Shown here piece after piece: positions 36,322-46,850 of a stretch of DNA of 64,000 nt. Made by a program: the position numbers and the translations under genes. The stretch comes from Paulinella micropora (taxonomy: Eukaryota > Cercozoa > Imbricatea > Euglyphida > Paulinellidae), in assembly GCA_019918135.1 (NCBI GenBank), contig WBZZ01002164.1, positions 15,001 to 79,000 on the forward strand, given 5' to 3'. The notes beneath the pieces are model-generated. The model ran no database searches. It worked only from the letters and a program-made list of their open reading frames with translations, and was not told the origin of the DNA. How positions within the stretch are numbered: the stretch's first letter is position 1; every line of letters starts with the position of its first letter.

Positions 36322-39300
36322 TGCTACTGCGCGCGGGTAGCACTGAAGAAGAATGTATTTGTGTGCACAGGAGAACAAGGAGTGCAAGCTGGAGAAGCTA
36401 GTCATTTCAAACAACTCGATTGGTGCAGAAGGAGAAAGGCACATCGCAAAAGCATTGGAGGTACCTTAAGCATATCGGCGATCGCAGCAGCGCCCTCTGG
36501 GCCAATTTTATTGTTATCTAGGTTCAATACTTGCAACGCTGTATTGACCTAAACCCACACAAACGACATCCATGTTTGCCGTTCAACCTATCGAGCAAAA
36601 TACATCCATATGCATATTGCTACCGCGCGCGGTAGCACACTCATATAAGTATATATTGCATAGGAAAACAAATCTGTAATCAAGCTACACATGGGAGCAA
36701 ACAGCATTGGGCCGGCAGGTGCAGAAGCAATCGCAAACATGCTTAAGGTACCTCTAACGCCTTCCCGATGGCTTTTGCGCCATCATCCCCAATATGATTG
36801 TCGCGCAAATAAAGCTCACGAAGTGTGCTGTTTTCCTGCACATCGCACGTGCTTGCGTAAAAATGCTACCGCGCGCGGTAAATTACCGCGCACGGTAACA
36901 TCTCTAACAAGTTTATTTTTGCATGCAGATGAATAGTTCGCTTCAAGAGCTCTACATGCAAGATAACAATATTGGAGCAGAAGGTGCGAGGGCCTTTGGC
37001 GAAGCTCTGAAGGTACCTTGATAGCATCTGCTATTGACTGCGCACCTTGTGGTCGGATGACGTTCCAGCCAATATCGAGAGCGGTGAGGGTTGAGTTCAC
37101 CTAAACAACCCACAAGCTTGTCTTTCACATGCTACCGCGCGCGGTAGCACTAATAAAAATTGCTGTTCGTTTTTGAGTGCAGGTCAATGCGAGCCTCACT
37201 GAAATCTCGCTCTGGGGCAACGGTATTGGTGATGCTGGAGCTATTGCTATCGGCAGGGCCTTGGAGGTCTGACCTTGAGCGCTTCCGCGATATGCTCTGC
37301 GCCTTGTGCTCCAATTCTGTTCCAAGCTATGTTGAGCGTTTGCAGAGTTTTATTGACCTATTTATCGACACACCACAAACTAATACATGAATGCTACCGC
37401 GCCGCGGTAGCATGTGAAAGACAAGCTTGTTGGTTGTTTAGGTGAACTCAACCCTCACCGCTCTCGATATTGGCGGCAACGGCATCGGACCACAAGGTGC
37501 GCAGTCAATAGCAGATACTATCAAGGTACCTTCAGAGCTTCGCCAAAGGCCCTCGCACCTTCTGCTCCAATATTGTTATTTTGCATGTAGAGCTCTCGAA
37601 GCGAAGTATTCATCTGCATGCAAAAATAAACTTGTTAGAGATGCTACCGCGCGCGGTAGCATTAAAAAGCATACATATGTGATGTGCAGAAGAACAAGAC
37701 ACTCCGCGAGCTCAACATGGACAGCAATAACATTGGACCGGATGGCGCGAAAGCTTTTGCAAAGGCGTTAGAGGTACCTTGAGCATATTGGCAATGGCTG
37801 CGGCGCCTGCTGGCCCAATCTTGTTGCGTCGGATGTCAAACTCAATCAAAGTTTTGTCTGCCTATTTAGCAATACAGGCCAAACAAGATTTGTGAATGCT
37901 ACCGGTAGCATATCATAGCATGTGCTTTTCACGCGTGTAGGTTAATCACACGTTGAATCGCCTAGACCTCGACGGCAACGCAATTGGCGACGCAGGGGCG
38001 CAGGCCATCGGAGACGTGTTAAAGGTACCTTCAGAGCTGCAGCAATGTGCTTCACTCCCTCATCACCGATTCTGTTATCACTCAAAACCAGAGTCTTCAA
38101 AGCGCTATTTGCCTACACACATACATGCGTTTTTTGTTTGCTACCCGGCGCGGGTAGCACTTTGAACTGGTATGTTTTGACTGCATATAGGTAAACAATA
38201 GTATTCGCAGCATCGAATTGGGTGTTAACGACATTGGGGTTGAAGGCGCCAAGGCGATTGGCCTAGCTCTTCAGGTACCTTCAGTGCTGCTGCAATTTCC
38301 TTAGCTCCATCAGCACCAATGTTATTGCCACCAAGCGACAAAGTTTGCAGCATCTTGTTTACCTGCACTCACACAAACAAAACATAATTGAAAAAGTGCT
38401 ACCGCGGCGCGGTAGCAACACATGTATCAATATATTGGGCTTCATAGGTAAACCAAACCCTGAGGGAGCTGAATCTACAATACAATAGTATTACTGATGA
38501 CGGTGCCCACGCAATCGGAGAAGCTCTTAAGGTACCTGCAGTGCTTTTGCGATTTGCTTCGCTCCTTCTGGTCCGATGTCGTTGTATTGCAACGAAAGAG
38601 AAGTTAAGCTGGTGTTCACCTAACACATATTCATGATAAATTTTCTGCTACCGCGCGGCGCGGTAGCATTCACAAATTTTGTTTGTGCTATTACAAACCA
38701 GGTTAACAAAACTTTGGTTAAGTTTGACGTCGGAAACAACGAGATTGGGCCAGCAGGCGCCGAAGCAATGGCGAATATGCTTAAGGTACCTCTAACGCCT
38801 TTGCAATAGCTTTCGCCCCATCTGGTCCGATGTTATTTACGCCGATGACGAGCTCGCGGAGTGTCTTGTTCTCCTGCATATCACATATGTTTGTTTTTTT
38901 ATGCTACCGCGCCGCGGTAGCATGTCTAATAAAGTGTATTTGTGATGTCGCTGCAGGCAAACAAGGTTCTGCAGACTCTAAATATTGCAGTCAACAACAT
39001 TGGAGATCGAGGTGCAGCAGCGTTTGCAGACGCGCTTAAGGTACCTGCAGAGCCTTTGCAATTGCTGTTGCGCCTGCGTCGCCGATCTTGTTCTTGTAGA
39101 GGATGAGTGTAACCAGGCTAGTGTTCGCCTAATGTCATTCACAGTGTAATGTTGACATTCTTGCATGCTACCCGGGTAGCAATCGTAAGTTTTGTTTGTG
39201 GTGGATTGCTAAATAGGTCAACAAAACTTTGCTTGGGTTGAACATCGGAAACAACAAGATTGGGGCAGCAGGCGCCCAAGCAATTGCCACTATGCTCAAG

Positions 39301-40217
39301 GTACCTCTAACGCCTTTGCAATAGCTTTTGCGCCATCAGGTCCGATCTGATTCATCATCAATCCAAGCTCCAGCAGAGTTGCATTCGCTTATTACATACA
39401 GAAGAATTCGCTTTACCAATGCTTCTGGGGCCCGGTTGCTTGGCATCGCATGTGTGTTTCATGTGTGCAGGTCAATAGCACGTTGACTAGCCTGAACCTG
39501 TACGGCAACGCAATAGGTAATGAAGGGAAACAGGCGATCAAAACGTTACTGCGCAGAAACGAGGAATGGGCAAGGCTCCATGAGCATGCTCGAAGTGTCA
39601 TGACGGAAATCTATGAAGCCTTGCAGCAGTTCACTCCCGAGATATGCACCTGCATAGCTTACTACAGTGGGCCTGACTGCTCAGTTGCGATTTTAGAGGA
39701 ACTTGCGACTCTTTCTCTTCTCTCTCCCTCCTCCTCCTCCTCCTCCTCTTCTTCTTCTTCTTCTTCTTCTTCTTCTTCTTCTTCTTCTTCTTCTTCTTCT
39801 TCTTCTTCTTCTTCTTCGCGATTGTTCTTGTCTTCTTCGTCTTCTTCTTCGTCTTCTTCTTCTTCTTCTTCTTCTTCTTCTTCTTCTTCTTCGTCTTCTT
39901 CTTCGTCTTTTTCTTTGTCTTCTTCTTCGTCTTCTTTATCTTCTTCTTCTTCTTCTTCTTCTTCTTCTTCCTCTTCCTCTTCCTCTTCCTCTTCCTCTTC
40001 TTCTTCTTCTTCTTCTTCTTCTTCCTCTTCCTCTTCCTCTTCCTCTTCTTCCTCTTCTTCTTCCTCCTCCTCTTCTTCTTCTTCTTCTTCTCCTTCTCCT
40101 TCTTCTTCTTCTTCTTCTTCTTCTTCTTCTTCTGCTGCTGCTGCTGCTTCTTCTTCTTCTTCCTCTTCTTCTTCCTTGAGGAAAAGAAAGGCTCTTCTTC
40201 CTCTTCTTCTTCCTTGA
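36322..40217 (+). CDS. LRR gene with interleaved antisense LRR exons
   Basis: Plus-strand exons: 36371-36460 (90 nt), 36664-36747, 36929-37012, 37183-37266, 37442-37525, 37690-37773, 37941-38024, 38191-38274, 38448-38531, 38702-38785, 38957-39040, 39217-39300 (84 nt each) and a terminal exon from 39471. All start after AG, end before GT, and are phase 0. Each encodes one ribonuclease-inhibitor-type LRR: x-N-x-T-L-x-x-L-x-L-x-x-N-x-I-G-x-x-G-A-x-A-I-A-x-x-L-K/E. Joined, they give a repeat protein of 12-13 LRRs with a C-terminal cap. Each intron holds one more LRR exon on the opposite strand and one hairpin. Upstream exons are uncertain. A receptor or sensor role is inference from LRR type and exon modularity. 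Confidence 0.8.
36371..36548. repeat. LRR unit 1 (plus 36371-36460, minus 36465-36548)
   Basis: The exons end on either side of GTAC (36461-36464), whose two strands supply both GT donors. Plus exon ends A-L-E, minus exon ends M-L-K: the flipped arrangement of units 2, 10 and 12. Left boundary palindrome 36322-36342 is imperfect. Confidence 0.85.
36664..36835. repeat. LRR unit 2 (plus 36664-36747, minus 36752-36835)
   Basis: GTAC at 36748-36751. Plus exon ends A-N-M-L-K, minus exon G-K-A-L-E. Left palindrome TGCTACCGCGCGCGGTAGCA at 36618-36637; right boundary is a double fold-back at 36863-36901. Confidence 0.85.
36929..37100. repeat. LRR unit 3 (plus 36929-37012, minus 37017-37100)
   Basis: GTAC at 37013-37016. 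Near-identical to unit 5 in the opposite orientation: its plus exon (M-N-S-S-L-Q-E-L-Y-M) matches the minus exon of unit 5, and its minus exon (V-N-S-T-L-T-A-L-D-I) matches the plus exon of unit 5, including intron flanks such as AGCTTGT.GGTTGTTTAG. Confidence 0.9.
37183..37357. repeat. LRR unit 4 (plus 37183-37266, minus 37274-37357)
   Basis: The only unit without GTAC: the donors face each other in GTCTGAC (37267-37273), palindromic around its central base, so both strands still begin with GT. Left palindrome 37130-37149, right 37391-37413. Confidence 0.85.
37442..37613. repeat. LRR unit 5 (plus 37442-37525, minus 37530-37613), inverted copy of unit 3
   Basis: GTAC at 37526-37529. The inverted similarity to unit 3 continues through both acceptor regions up to the palindromes 37391-37413 and 37641-37662, so the duplicated block is bounded by the palindromes. 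Confidence 0.9.
37690..37861. repeat. LRR unit 6 (plus 37690-37773, minus 37778-37861)
   Basis: GTAC at 37774-37777. Plus exon ends F-A-K-A-L-E and minus exon A-N-M-L-K, flipped relative to units 2, 10 and 12. Right palindrome is the short ATGCTACCGGTAGCAT (37896-37911). Confidence 0.85.
37941..38112. repeat. LRR unit 7 (plus 37941-38024, minus 38029-38112)
   Basis: GTAC at 38025-38028. Exons end D-V-L-K (plus) and A-A-L-K (minus). Right palindrome TGCTACCCG-GCG-CGGGTAGCA (38139-38159). Confidence 0.85.
38191..38362. repeat. LRR unit 8 (plus 38191-38274, minus 38279-38362)
   Basis: GTAC at 38275-38278. Exons end L-A-L-Q (plus) and A-A-L-K (minus). Right palindrome 38397-38417. Confidence 0.85.
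38448..38619. repeat. LRR unit 9 (plus 38448-38531, minus 38536-38619)
   Basis: GTAC at 38532-38535. Exons end E-A-L-K (plus) and K-A-L-Q (minus). Right palindrome TGCTACCGCGC-G-GCGCGGTAGCA (38646-38668). Confidence 0.85.
38702..38873. repeat. LRR unit 10 (plus 38702-38785, minus 38790-38873)
   Basis: GTAC at 38786-38789. Plus exon ends A-N-M-L-K, minus exon A-K-A-L-E; the DNA after GTAC (CTCTAACGCCTT) is shared with units 2 and 12. Right palindrome 38901-38923. Confidence 0.85.
38957..39128. repeat. LRR unit 11 (plus 38957-39040, minus 39045-39128)
   Basis: GTAC at 39041-39044. Exons end D-A-L-K (plus) and K-A-L-Q (minus). Right palindrome TGCTACCCGGGTAGCA (39166-39181). Confidence 0.85.
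39217..39388. repeat. LRR unit 12 (plus 39217-39300, minus 39305-39388)
   Basis: GTAC at 39301-39304. Plus exon ends A-T-M-L-K, minus exon A-K-A-L-E. The minus exon's acceptor reads AA instead of AG at the expected place, and the following palindrome (about 39418-39443) is degraded, so the unit next to the terminal exon seems locked in one orientation. Confidence 0.8.
39471..40217 (+). CDS. terminal exon of the LRR gene with Ser-rich microsatellite tail
   Basis: After ATGTGTGCAG. Begins with a 28th-type LRR (V-N-S-T-L-T-S-L-N-L...A-I-G-N-E-G-K-Q-A-I), then T-L-L-R-R-N-E-E-W-A-R-L-H-E-H-A, a helical C-terminal cap. From about 39720 the frame runs through an expanded TCT/TCC microsatellite (poly-Ser) to the stop at 40217; the natural end may be earlier or spliced out. 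No minus-strand partner and no right-hand palindrome. Confidence 0.6.
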   Translation, partial: VNSTLTSLNLYGNAIGNEGKQAIKTLLRRNEEWARLHEHARSVMTEIYEALQQFTPEICTCIAYYSGPDCSVAILEELATLSLLSPSSSSSSSSSSSSSSSSSSSSSSSSSSSSSSRLFLSSSSSSSSSSSSSSSSSSSSSSSSSSFSLSSSSSSLSSSSSSSSSSSSSSSSSSSSSSSSSSSSSSSSSSSSSSSSSSSSSSSSSSSPSPSSSSSSSSSSSAAAAASSSSSSSSSLRKRKALLPLLLP

Positions 40218-40391
40218 GGAAAAGAAAGGCAGAACGAAGCAAAAAAAAGAGACAAGAAAGTAAAGAAAGGAAAGAAATGAAGGGAAAGGAAAATAATGTT
40301 CAAGGGGTCTCAATACAGGGTTGCCATGATACTTACTATGATTTAAATATCATCAACTTAGCGAGCGGCGGCTGCAAAAGAACTATTAAGC

Positions 40392-40425
<34 letters not shown>

Positions 40426-40445
40426 GCAGCAGCAGCAGCAGCAGA
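39716..40445. repeat. TCT/TCC and CAA/CAG microsatellites
   Basis: About 450 bp of TCT, TCC and TCG triplets, then a duplicated CTCTTCTTCCTCTTC...TTGAGGAAAAGAAAGG segment (about 40155-40229), and a CAA then CAG tract (40390-40445). Confidence 0.9.
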
Positions 40446-41780
40446 AACGAAAGAGATCCGACAGTCAGGCGGACTGTCCAGCTGAGGCAACACTTTCATA
40501 ATATTAATATTTCAACAGCTGACTGACTAACTGTTGTTCAGTGGAAAAAGGAACTTAGTTTTGGCTAAACTAAATTTAAGTGGGGGTTTTATAATATAAT
40601 ATTAACATATTAATATCTGTTTCAGTGAAAGTTATTAATAATTATTAATATCATAATTGCATAATTATTATTACAACTTTAAATTCGGCCAATTAAATTC
40701 GGCCAACTGTAGTATGTACATTTTTCCCAAATTTTTCAATGTCCCGGACCGGTTTTTCTAAGACTTGCGAAACATGCTCAGAAATCACGGAGAAGCTAGA
40801 AAATCATTTGAAAACGATATTAAAACATATTTTTATTTATTTTAGTTAACTTTGATCGGACTTCAATTTTTTCATGGGTCGGCCCGGGGTCAGGGTCCGG
40901 AACAGTATAAAAGTTGCTGATTTTTTCACTGAAGTCATTTGCTGTCAAATGTGCTGAATTTCAACTGAAACACACGTAAACAGTGCCGCATTACTATCTA
41001 TTACAATAATACATTACTTTTCAGTAGTACTGTTTTACGCAATAATTACCATTATCATCTTAATAATAACATTTTCCCGATGAAAAAACCTAGTCACAAA
41101 TGCTAAACAGAGTTCCAGCCCAATGGCCTCAAGGCGTTAAACTGTGACGCCAACTCATAACCCTTTGGTGGTAGATGCTGGGGAGGAGGGTCGTTGCGCG
41201 CGTAAAAGATCTTAAACTCCGCATATGCTGGTTGATAGCCCAGGACCCAGCAGACACCAGATTGTTATGGGTGGGGTTTCGAGGCAGCTCTAGCAACCGC
41301 GCTTGGTGTATGCACTTGCACATTCGGTGACGTCTTGCAAGAGGTTGCTGGGACTGCGGAATAACCTCGGCTTAGTGCAGTCTTGCCCTCAGGAGCTCCA
41401 TCGGTGGCCCCGATCATCAGGCGAGAGACTGACACGGGGGGGTGGAGGACCTCGAACAAGGGTATTGGAGGCTTATGTCCGTTGAGGATATGCCATTAGC
41501 TGCATCAGTACGCCTCAGATATAGTAAATAATAACATTTGAGCCGGCCGGGACTGAAGTTGTTAAGATGAGTTCTGACATAGACAAAAACCGTGCCTCAC
41601 AACACACGGCTGTGAAGAGTGACACTACTAAGACATGGCGCACTCTGACCCAAGTCCGAAACAGCATGATCATCAAATAGCCACGCATGCCGGTTGCGGC
41701 GGGTGACGCTTAGTTTTCATCTGCTATTAATAACTAATACAGTAGGCTGAAGTTAGCACATGTAGAGTGGCCCCGGTATT
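40446..41780. other. no recognisable gene
   Basis: AT-rich with short inverted TTAATATTA motifs near 40500-40680; the rest is mixed sequence without a convincing frame or known repeat. Confidence 0.4.
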
Positions 41781-42980
<1,200 letters not shown>

Positions 42981-43079
42981 AGTTAGGGGCCTCAGGAATC
43001 GTATCCCGAGGCCAAGGGAGAAAACCGGAACCCAACCATCCGACGGCCAACCCCGCCCGTCAACATGATCAGAGTTTGA

Positions 43080-45926
43080 TCATAGGAAACCTTGGACCCA
43101 CGCCCATCTTACTCGAAATGATGTGTTTTCCATCCACTCTGGCCATTGAGTAGACTTTCGGAAAAGATATCTGATATCGGACCACGTCGAGTCTCGGGAT
43201 ATCATGCGGGCAATAGCCGTTTCGAACACGTTGCGTGAGTATCTAATCTCAACAAAAAGACGTAGGACGGATTCCGCAAGTAGTTGCTGGCTGGAGCATT
43301 GGGCACGGAAGAGCGTGAGCATCCCAATTACGGTGCCGACTAGGGTTTCTCGCCGTGTGAAAGAGTCCATTGGTGGTAGTCGAGGGAAACGGGTTCGGTT
43401 TTCGGTCATCATGGATGTCCAATTCTTGAAATGCGGACGGGACATGTACGACTGAGTCTCATGGACATCGACGGGGATTACGAGGTCATATCCTGCGAAG
43501 ATTATCGAGTAGTGCCCTTGGTTTGGGGATATCGGGTCTTCCTCAAGTTCCAACCCGCCTGTATATAGCTGTTCGTCTTGTGGGCTCTTCCCGTCACCCG
43601 ACTGCCTGATGAGAGAAAGTAGTAAGTGGATAATAGGGTGGTCAACTGGTAGTGCGGTCATTAGCAAGAGGTCGTCTACTTGGCGGACTCCATATATGGC
43701 GGGGCGCAAGAGCTGGGGGACCCGGGTGGAGATAGCGATGTGTTCGTCGACCATACACTTCATTACCGCCAACTGGGCGGAGAGGTATCCACCAATCGGG
43801 CAGCCGTGCAGGTGGACGAAGACAGAATCGCCCATGGAGAAAAATGTATTCTTGAGGTCTAAACGGACTATACGTGTAATGTCGTCGAACGTGAAAAAAT
43901 AGAAATCATCCGTCGCATTGCCCGTCTTCCACCCGACCTCGAATTTTAGCTTGTTGTCCGTGTTCAGCCAAGCTTGTTTCGACACCTGGAAGGCATCGCG
44001 GTATGTAGTCGAACGTTTGTTTTCTCTCGTTGGAGAATGATAAACTGTAGGACACGGCTAAGGTTACGTAGAACATTTCGCCACGGTGATCGTTTCTGAT
44101 TGCACACGAGTCGGGCTTTCTCGTATGGGGACTTGTCCTTCGGGAAAACGATGGCGCTGTGGATCTTCGAGCGTTTGCGGTTGAGACGGCCAAATTGTGA
44201 AAACTTATGGACTCTATAGAGACGGATAAACTCTTCCCGGAGATCAGTGGACGATGATGGGGACCGGGTGAACGCTGGGCAGTCTACAACTTCCTTCCAC
44301 ATTCGCTGGTACGTTAACACTGGACATTCTACCCATAGGGAGTTGCCGTTCTTATCCAAAGTTTGAGTAACGAGCGGACGTAGGTGATCGCGGCATAGAA
44401 ACACTTGGTCCATGGTAACAGCAGTGCGGTTTTGGTCTTGACAACGTATAACGGCATCGCCGATAGAGCGGATGAGGTGATCAACATCGCTATGCGCCGT
44501 TCCGGCTAGAGTGAGACGACGTCTTAGGGTTTTCCTATGGGAGTGGACGAGCTCCTGGACACTCCGAGTAGTGTTGCTGGGTTTTGTCGTTCGTGGATTA
44601 TCTTGGCCTTGATGGCCGAGTACGCGATCGATTCCAGCTAAGAAACTAATGATGGCTTTGTAGACGATTACTTCAATGCTGGCTTTCGTGGGTGTCGGAG
44701 ACCAGGCGCTACTGAGTTGGCCGATCACTCCCGGGAACCCTGGCATATCCGAAAGGCGGCCGGAGAAATGGGAGGCTTGCGTCAGATGATGCCACGGATG
44801 ACACGTGCACTCGGGTGGTTGCGGGTACTTGGCAGAACATAAATTTCGATGTGTGGACTACATGGTTGAGCAGGATGCCTGCTATCGTTGGGGGCTTCTT
44901 GTGGGAAATCTTGGTAAGCGGCGCCAGAAATTTTGACGCCGCGTGACACGGTTTATATAGTTGAAGTATGATAGTCGAGAGTGTGCGGGCGAAAGCTCGG
45001 GTGATTCCGCCGCCGACGCTGAGTGAGAGAGTGTAGTTCGAGCCTCTTAATACTTGCGGGTAGTGCTTGAGGTTCGATCGCACGACCCTGGTAACGTAAC
45101 ATTTTGTGCGGCCGGGGGGCATGCTATTGGTTTGGGACCATACATTGATAGCTTGGAGGACCGTTGCTGAACGCATTTGGGGGGCCCAGGAGTGGGGGTG
45201 GTTGGCGATTTTCTCTATCGGTATGGTATTGTCCAAATAAGAAGCTGTGTTGTCAACTCTGATGAGAAAAGAACCAAAAGGTCGTCTGAGAAGGGACCAT
45301 GCGGCCGATGATCTCATGCGGACATACGGTTTGTTCCGGGTTTGATAGTGACCGAGTTCATATATCTTGGATCGGCCGTAAAGTCGCTTCAGTTGGTCCC
45401 AGTCTTCTAGACCCACACGGCGACCATACTTCTGGACCAGGACTACTTCTCGATGGTTAGCGTCGTCCAATAGTTGGGATAGTTTGGCATACACCGATGA
45501 TGGCGCTGAGTGTGATATCCATAATGCAATAGAGTTGCTCCGTCGATAGTGGTGGGTAGTTCCTCTAAGTGAGATTGGGTGATGGCAGTCTGGGTTGAGG
45601 CATGGGCATAGGCTCTGTTTTGCTCGGGTACGCGCATCGCGGGGGACGGCATGTTTCGGGACGTAAGCTGTTCGGGCGTGGAAGGGGCGCATGCGTGGGA
45701 AAGCGCGTCGTCGCACATTCATTCGGGGGAGTAGGAGAGAAATGAATTTTTGTTCAAGTGCAAGACGTTGTGAGCGGGTGGTGGACTCTTCTTCTGCTGT
45801 CATGTAGGATGGGATCGGGCATATGATCGCTATTGGTACGGATATGAATTGGTGAAAACCGACGCTACCACCTAGGCGGCTGAGTCTGGTAACTGGAAGG
45901 CGATAGTTTACGTCTTGTCGTCGCAT
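43080..45926 (-). pseudogene. reverse transcriptase polyprotein, frame-disrupted
   Basis: Frames 44709-45926, 43964-44746 and 43080-43985 overlap and read on, giving about 950 codons with two frame changes. RT signs: K-A-R-L-V-C-N (fingers), V-R-L-D-L-K-N (motif A), G-C-P-I-G-G-Y-L-S (motif B) and V-R-Q-V-D-D-L-L (motif C, VDD). The N-terminal part has C-P-C-L-N-P-D-C-H. The G.PIGG form is not typical of gypsy, copia or Penelope, so I leave the class open. Confidence 0.6.
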
Positions 45927-46850
45927 CGATCGGAACTCGTCTTTCGTGCGGGTTAACCATGTAGTGGACTCGCCGACGTAAGCAAGTTTGGTTTGTGAGA
46001 AAAGATATAGTAAACAAGCGATACTGGGCGACTGTGGTGCTGGGGTTGGTCAAGATACGTGTATGGATCGATGTCGGGAGAGAAAGCGGAAATCCACGGC
46101 AGGAGTGTGCGTAGTTTCCTTAGGAGGGGTGTACAATTGATGATGGTGTCGATGACGGACACGAAAAAATGGGCTCGCATAAGTGGAAAAAACTTGCTAT
46201 AGTATTCGGCCCCTTGATCCGTTTGATGATTTCTTCTTGGCGGAGACGATAGTCTTGGGTGCTGTCCGTACTGCGCATTTGATTAAGTGGGCATAGTTGG
46301 GGTATCTCGTAATCGGCGCGACGTTGACCATAATCAAAACCTGCAGTAGGTGATGGCACGCTGTAGAAGCATCTACGAAACATTGTCGTTCCGCCGTTTT
46401 TCCCTAATCGGTCTCCGTTGGGGGATCATTCTTCTTACGACGGCGGCTACGGGCTGGCAGTAGGGTTGGGGTCAAGGTTGGGGTCGCTTTGCTGCTGGGG
46501 GGGGGGGGGGTTAGGTGGGGGTGGGCCCGTCCCTTGGCGTGGTTCTTTCTTCTTGTTATCGTCTTCATCCTCTTCGGGTACAAGGGTTTGTTGGACGACT
46601 GCGGGAGGGGAATTGTGGGAGCGAGTGGTGAGTTTGGGAGGGGCATCGTTGCCGACTCCTACGTTCGGTCCTGTCGCAGATGTAGAAGGGGAGAAAGAAA
46701 TATGGGGGCGTGCTGACCTCGTGGTCACGGCACTGAAGCAAGACAGACAAACATACAACACACAAACACACAAAACAAACAAGAACGGAGCAGAAGGCGC
46801 GAGGCACGTTGAGAGGACGGGACATTGAATCGATCTTGATGGTAGTTGGT

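Larger units (their letters stand above)
36618..39181. repeat. boundary palindromes TGCTACC(N)GGTAGCA
   Basis: One between every pair of units: 36618-36637, 36863-36901 (double), 37130-37149, 37391-37413, 37641-37662, 37896-37911, 38139-38159, 38397-38417, 38646-38668, 38901-38923, 39166-39181. The outer (A)TGCTACC/GGTAGCA(T) arms are constant in the single palindromes, while the centre varies (GG contracted, CGCGCG, CGCCGCG, CCGG, CGCGGCGCG). They lie in both strands' introns, so they are non-coding in either orientation. Confidence 0.95.

Noticed and set aside
36322..39181. CRISPR-like array (regular palindromic repeats with spacers)
   Set aside because: Spacers are LRR exons with conserved coding pattern, the genome is eukaryotic and repeats are 16-23 bp palindromes with variable centres.
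39703..40313. long poly-Leu, poly-Glu and poly-Lys frames
   Set aside because: Read from TCT/TCC microsatellite on both strands; no composition of a gene.
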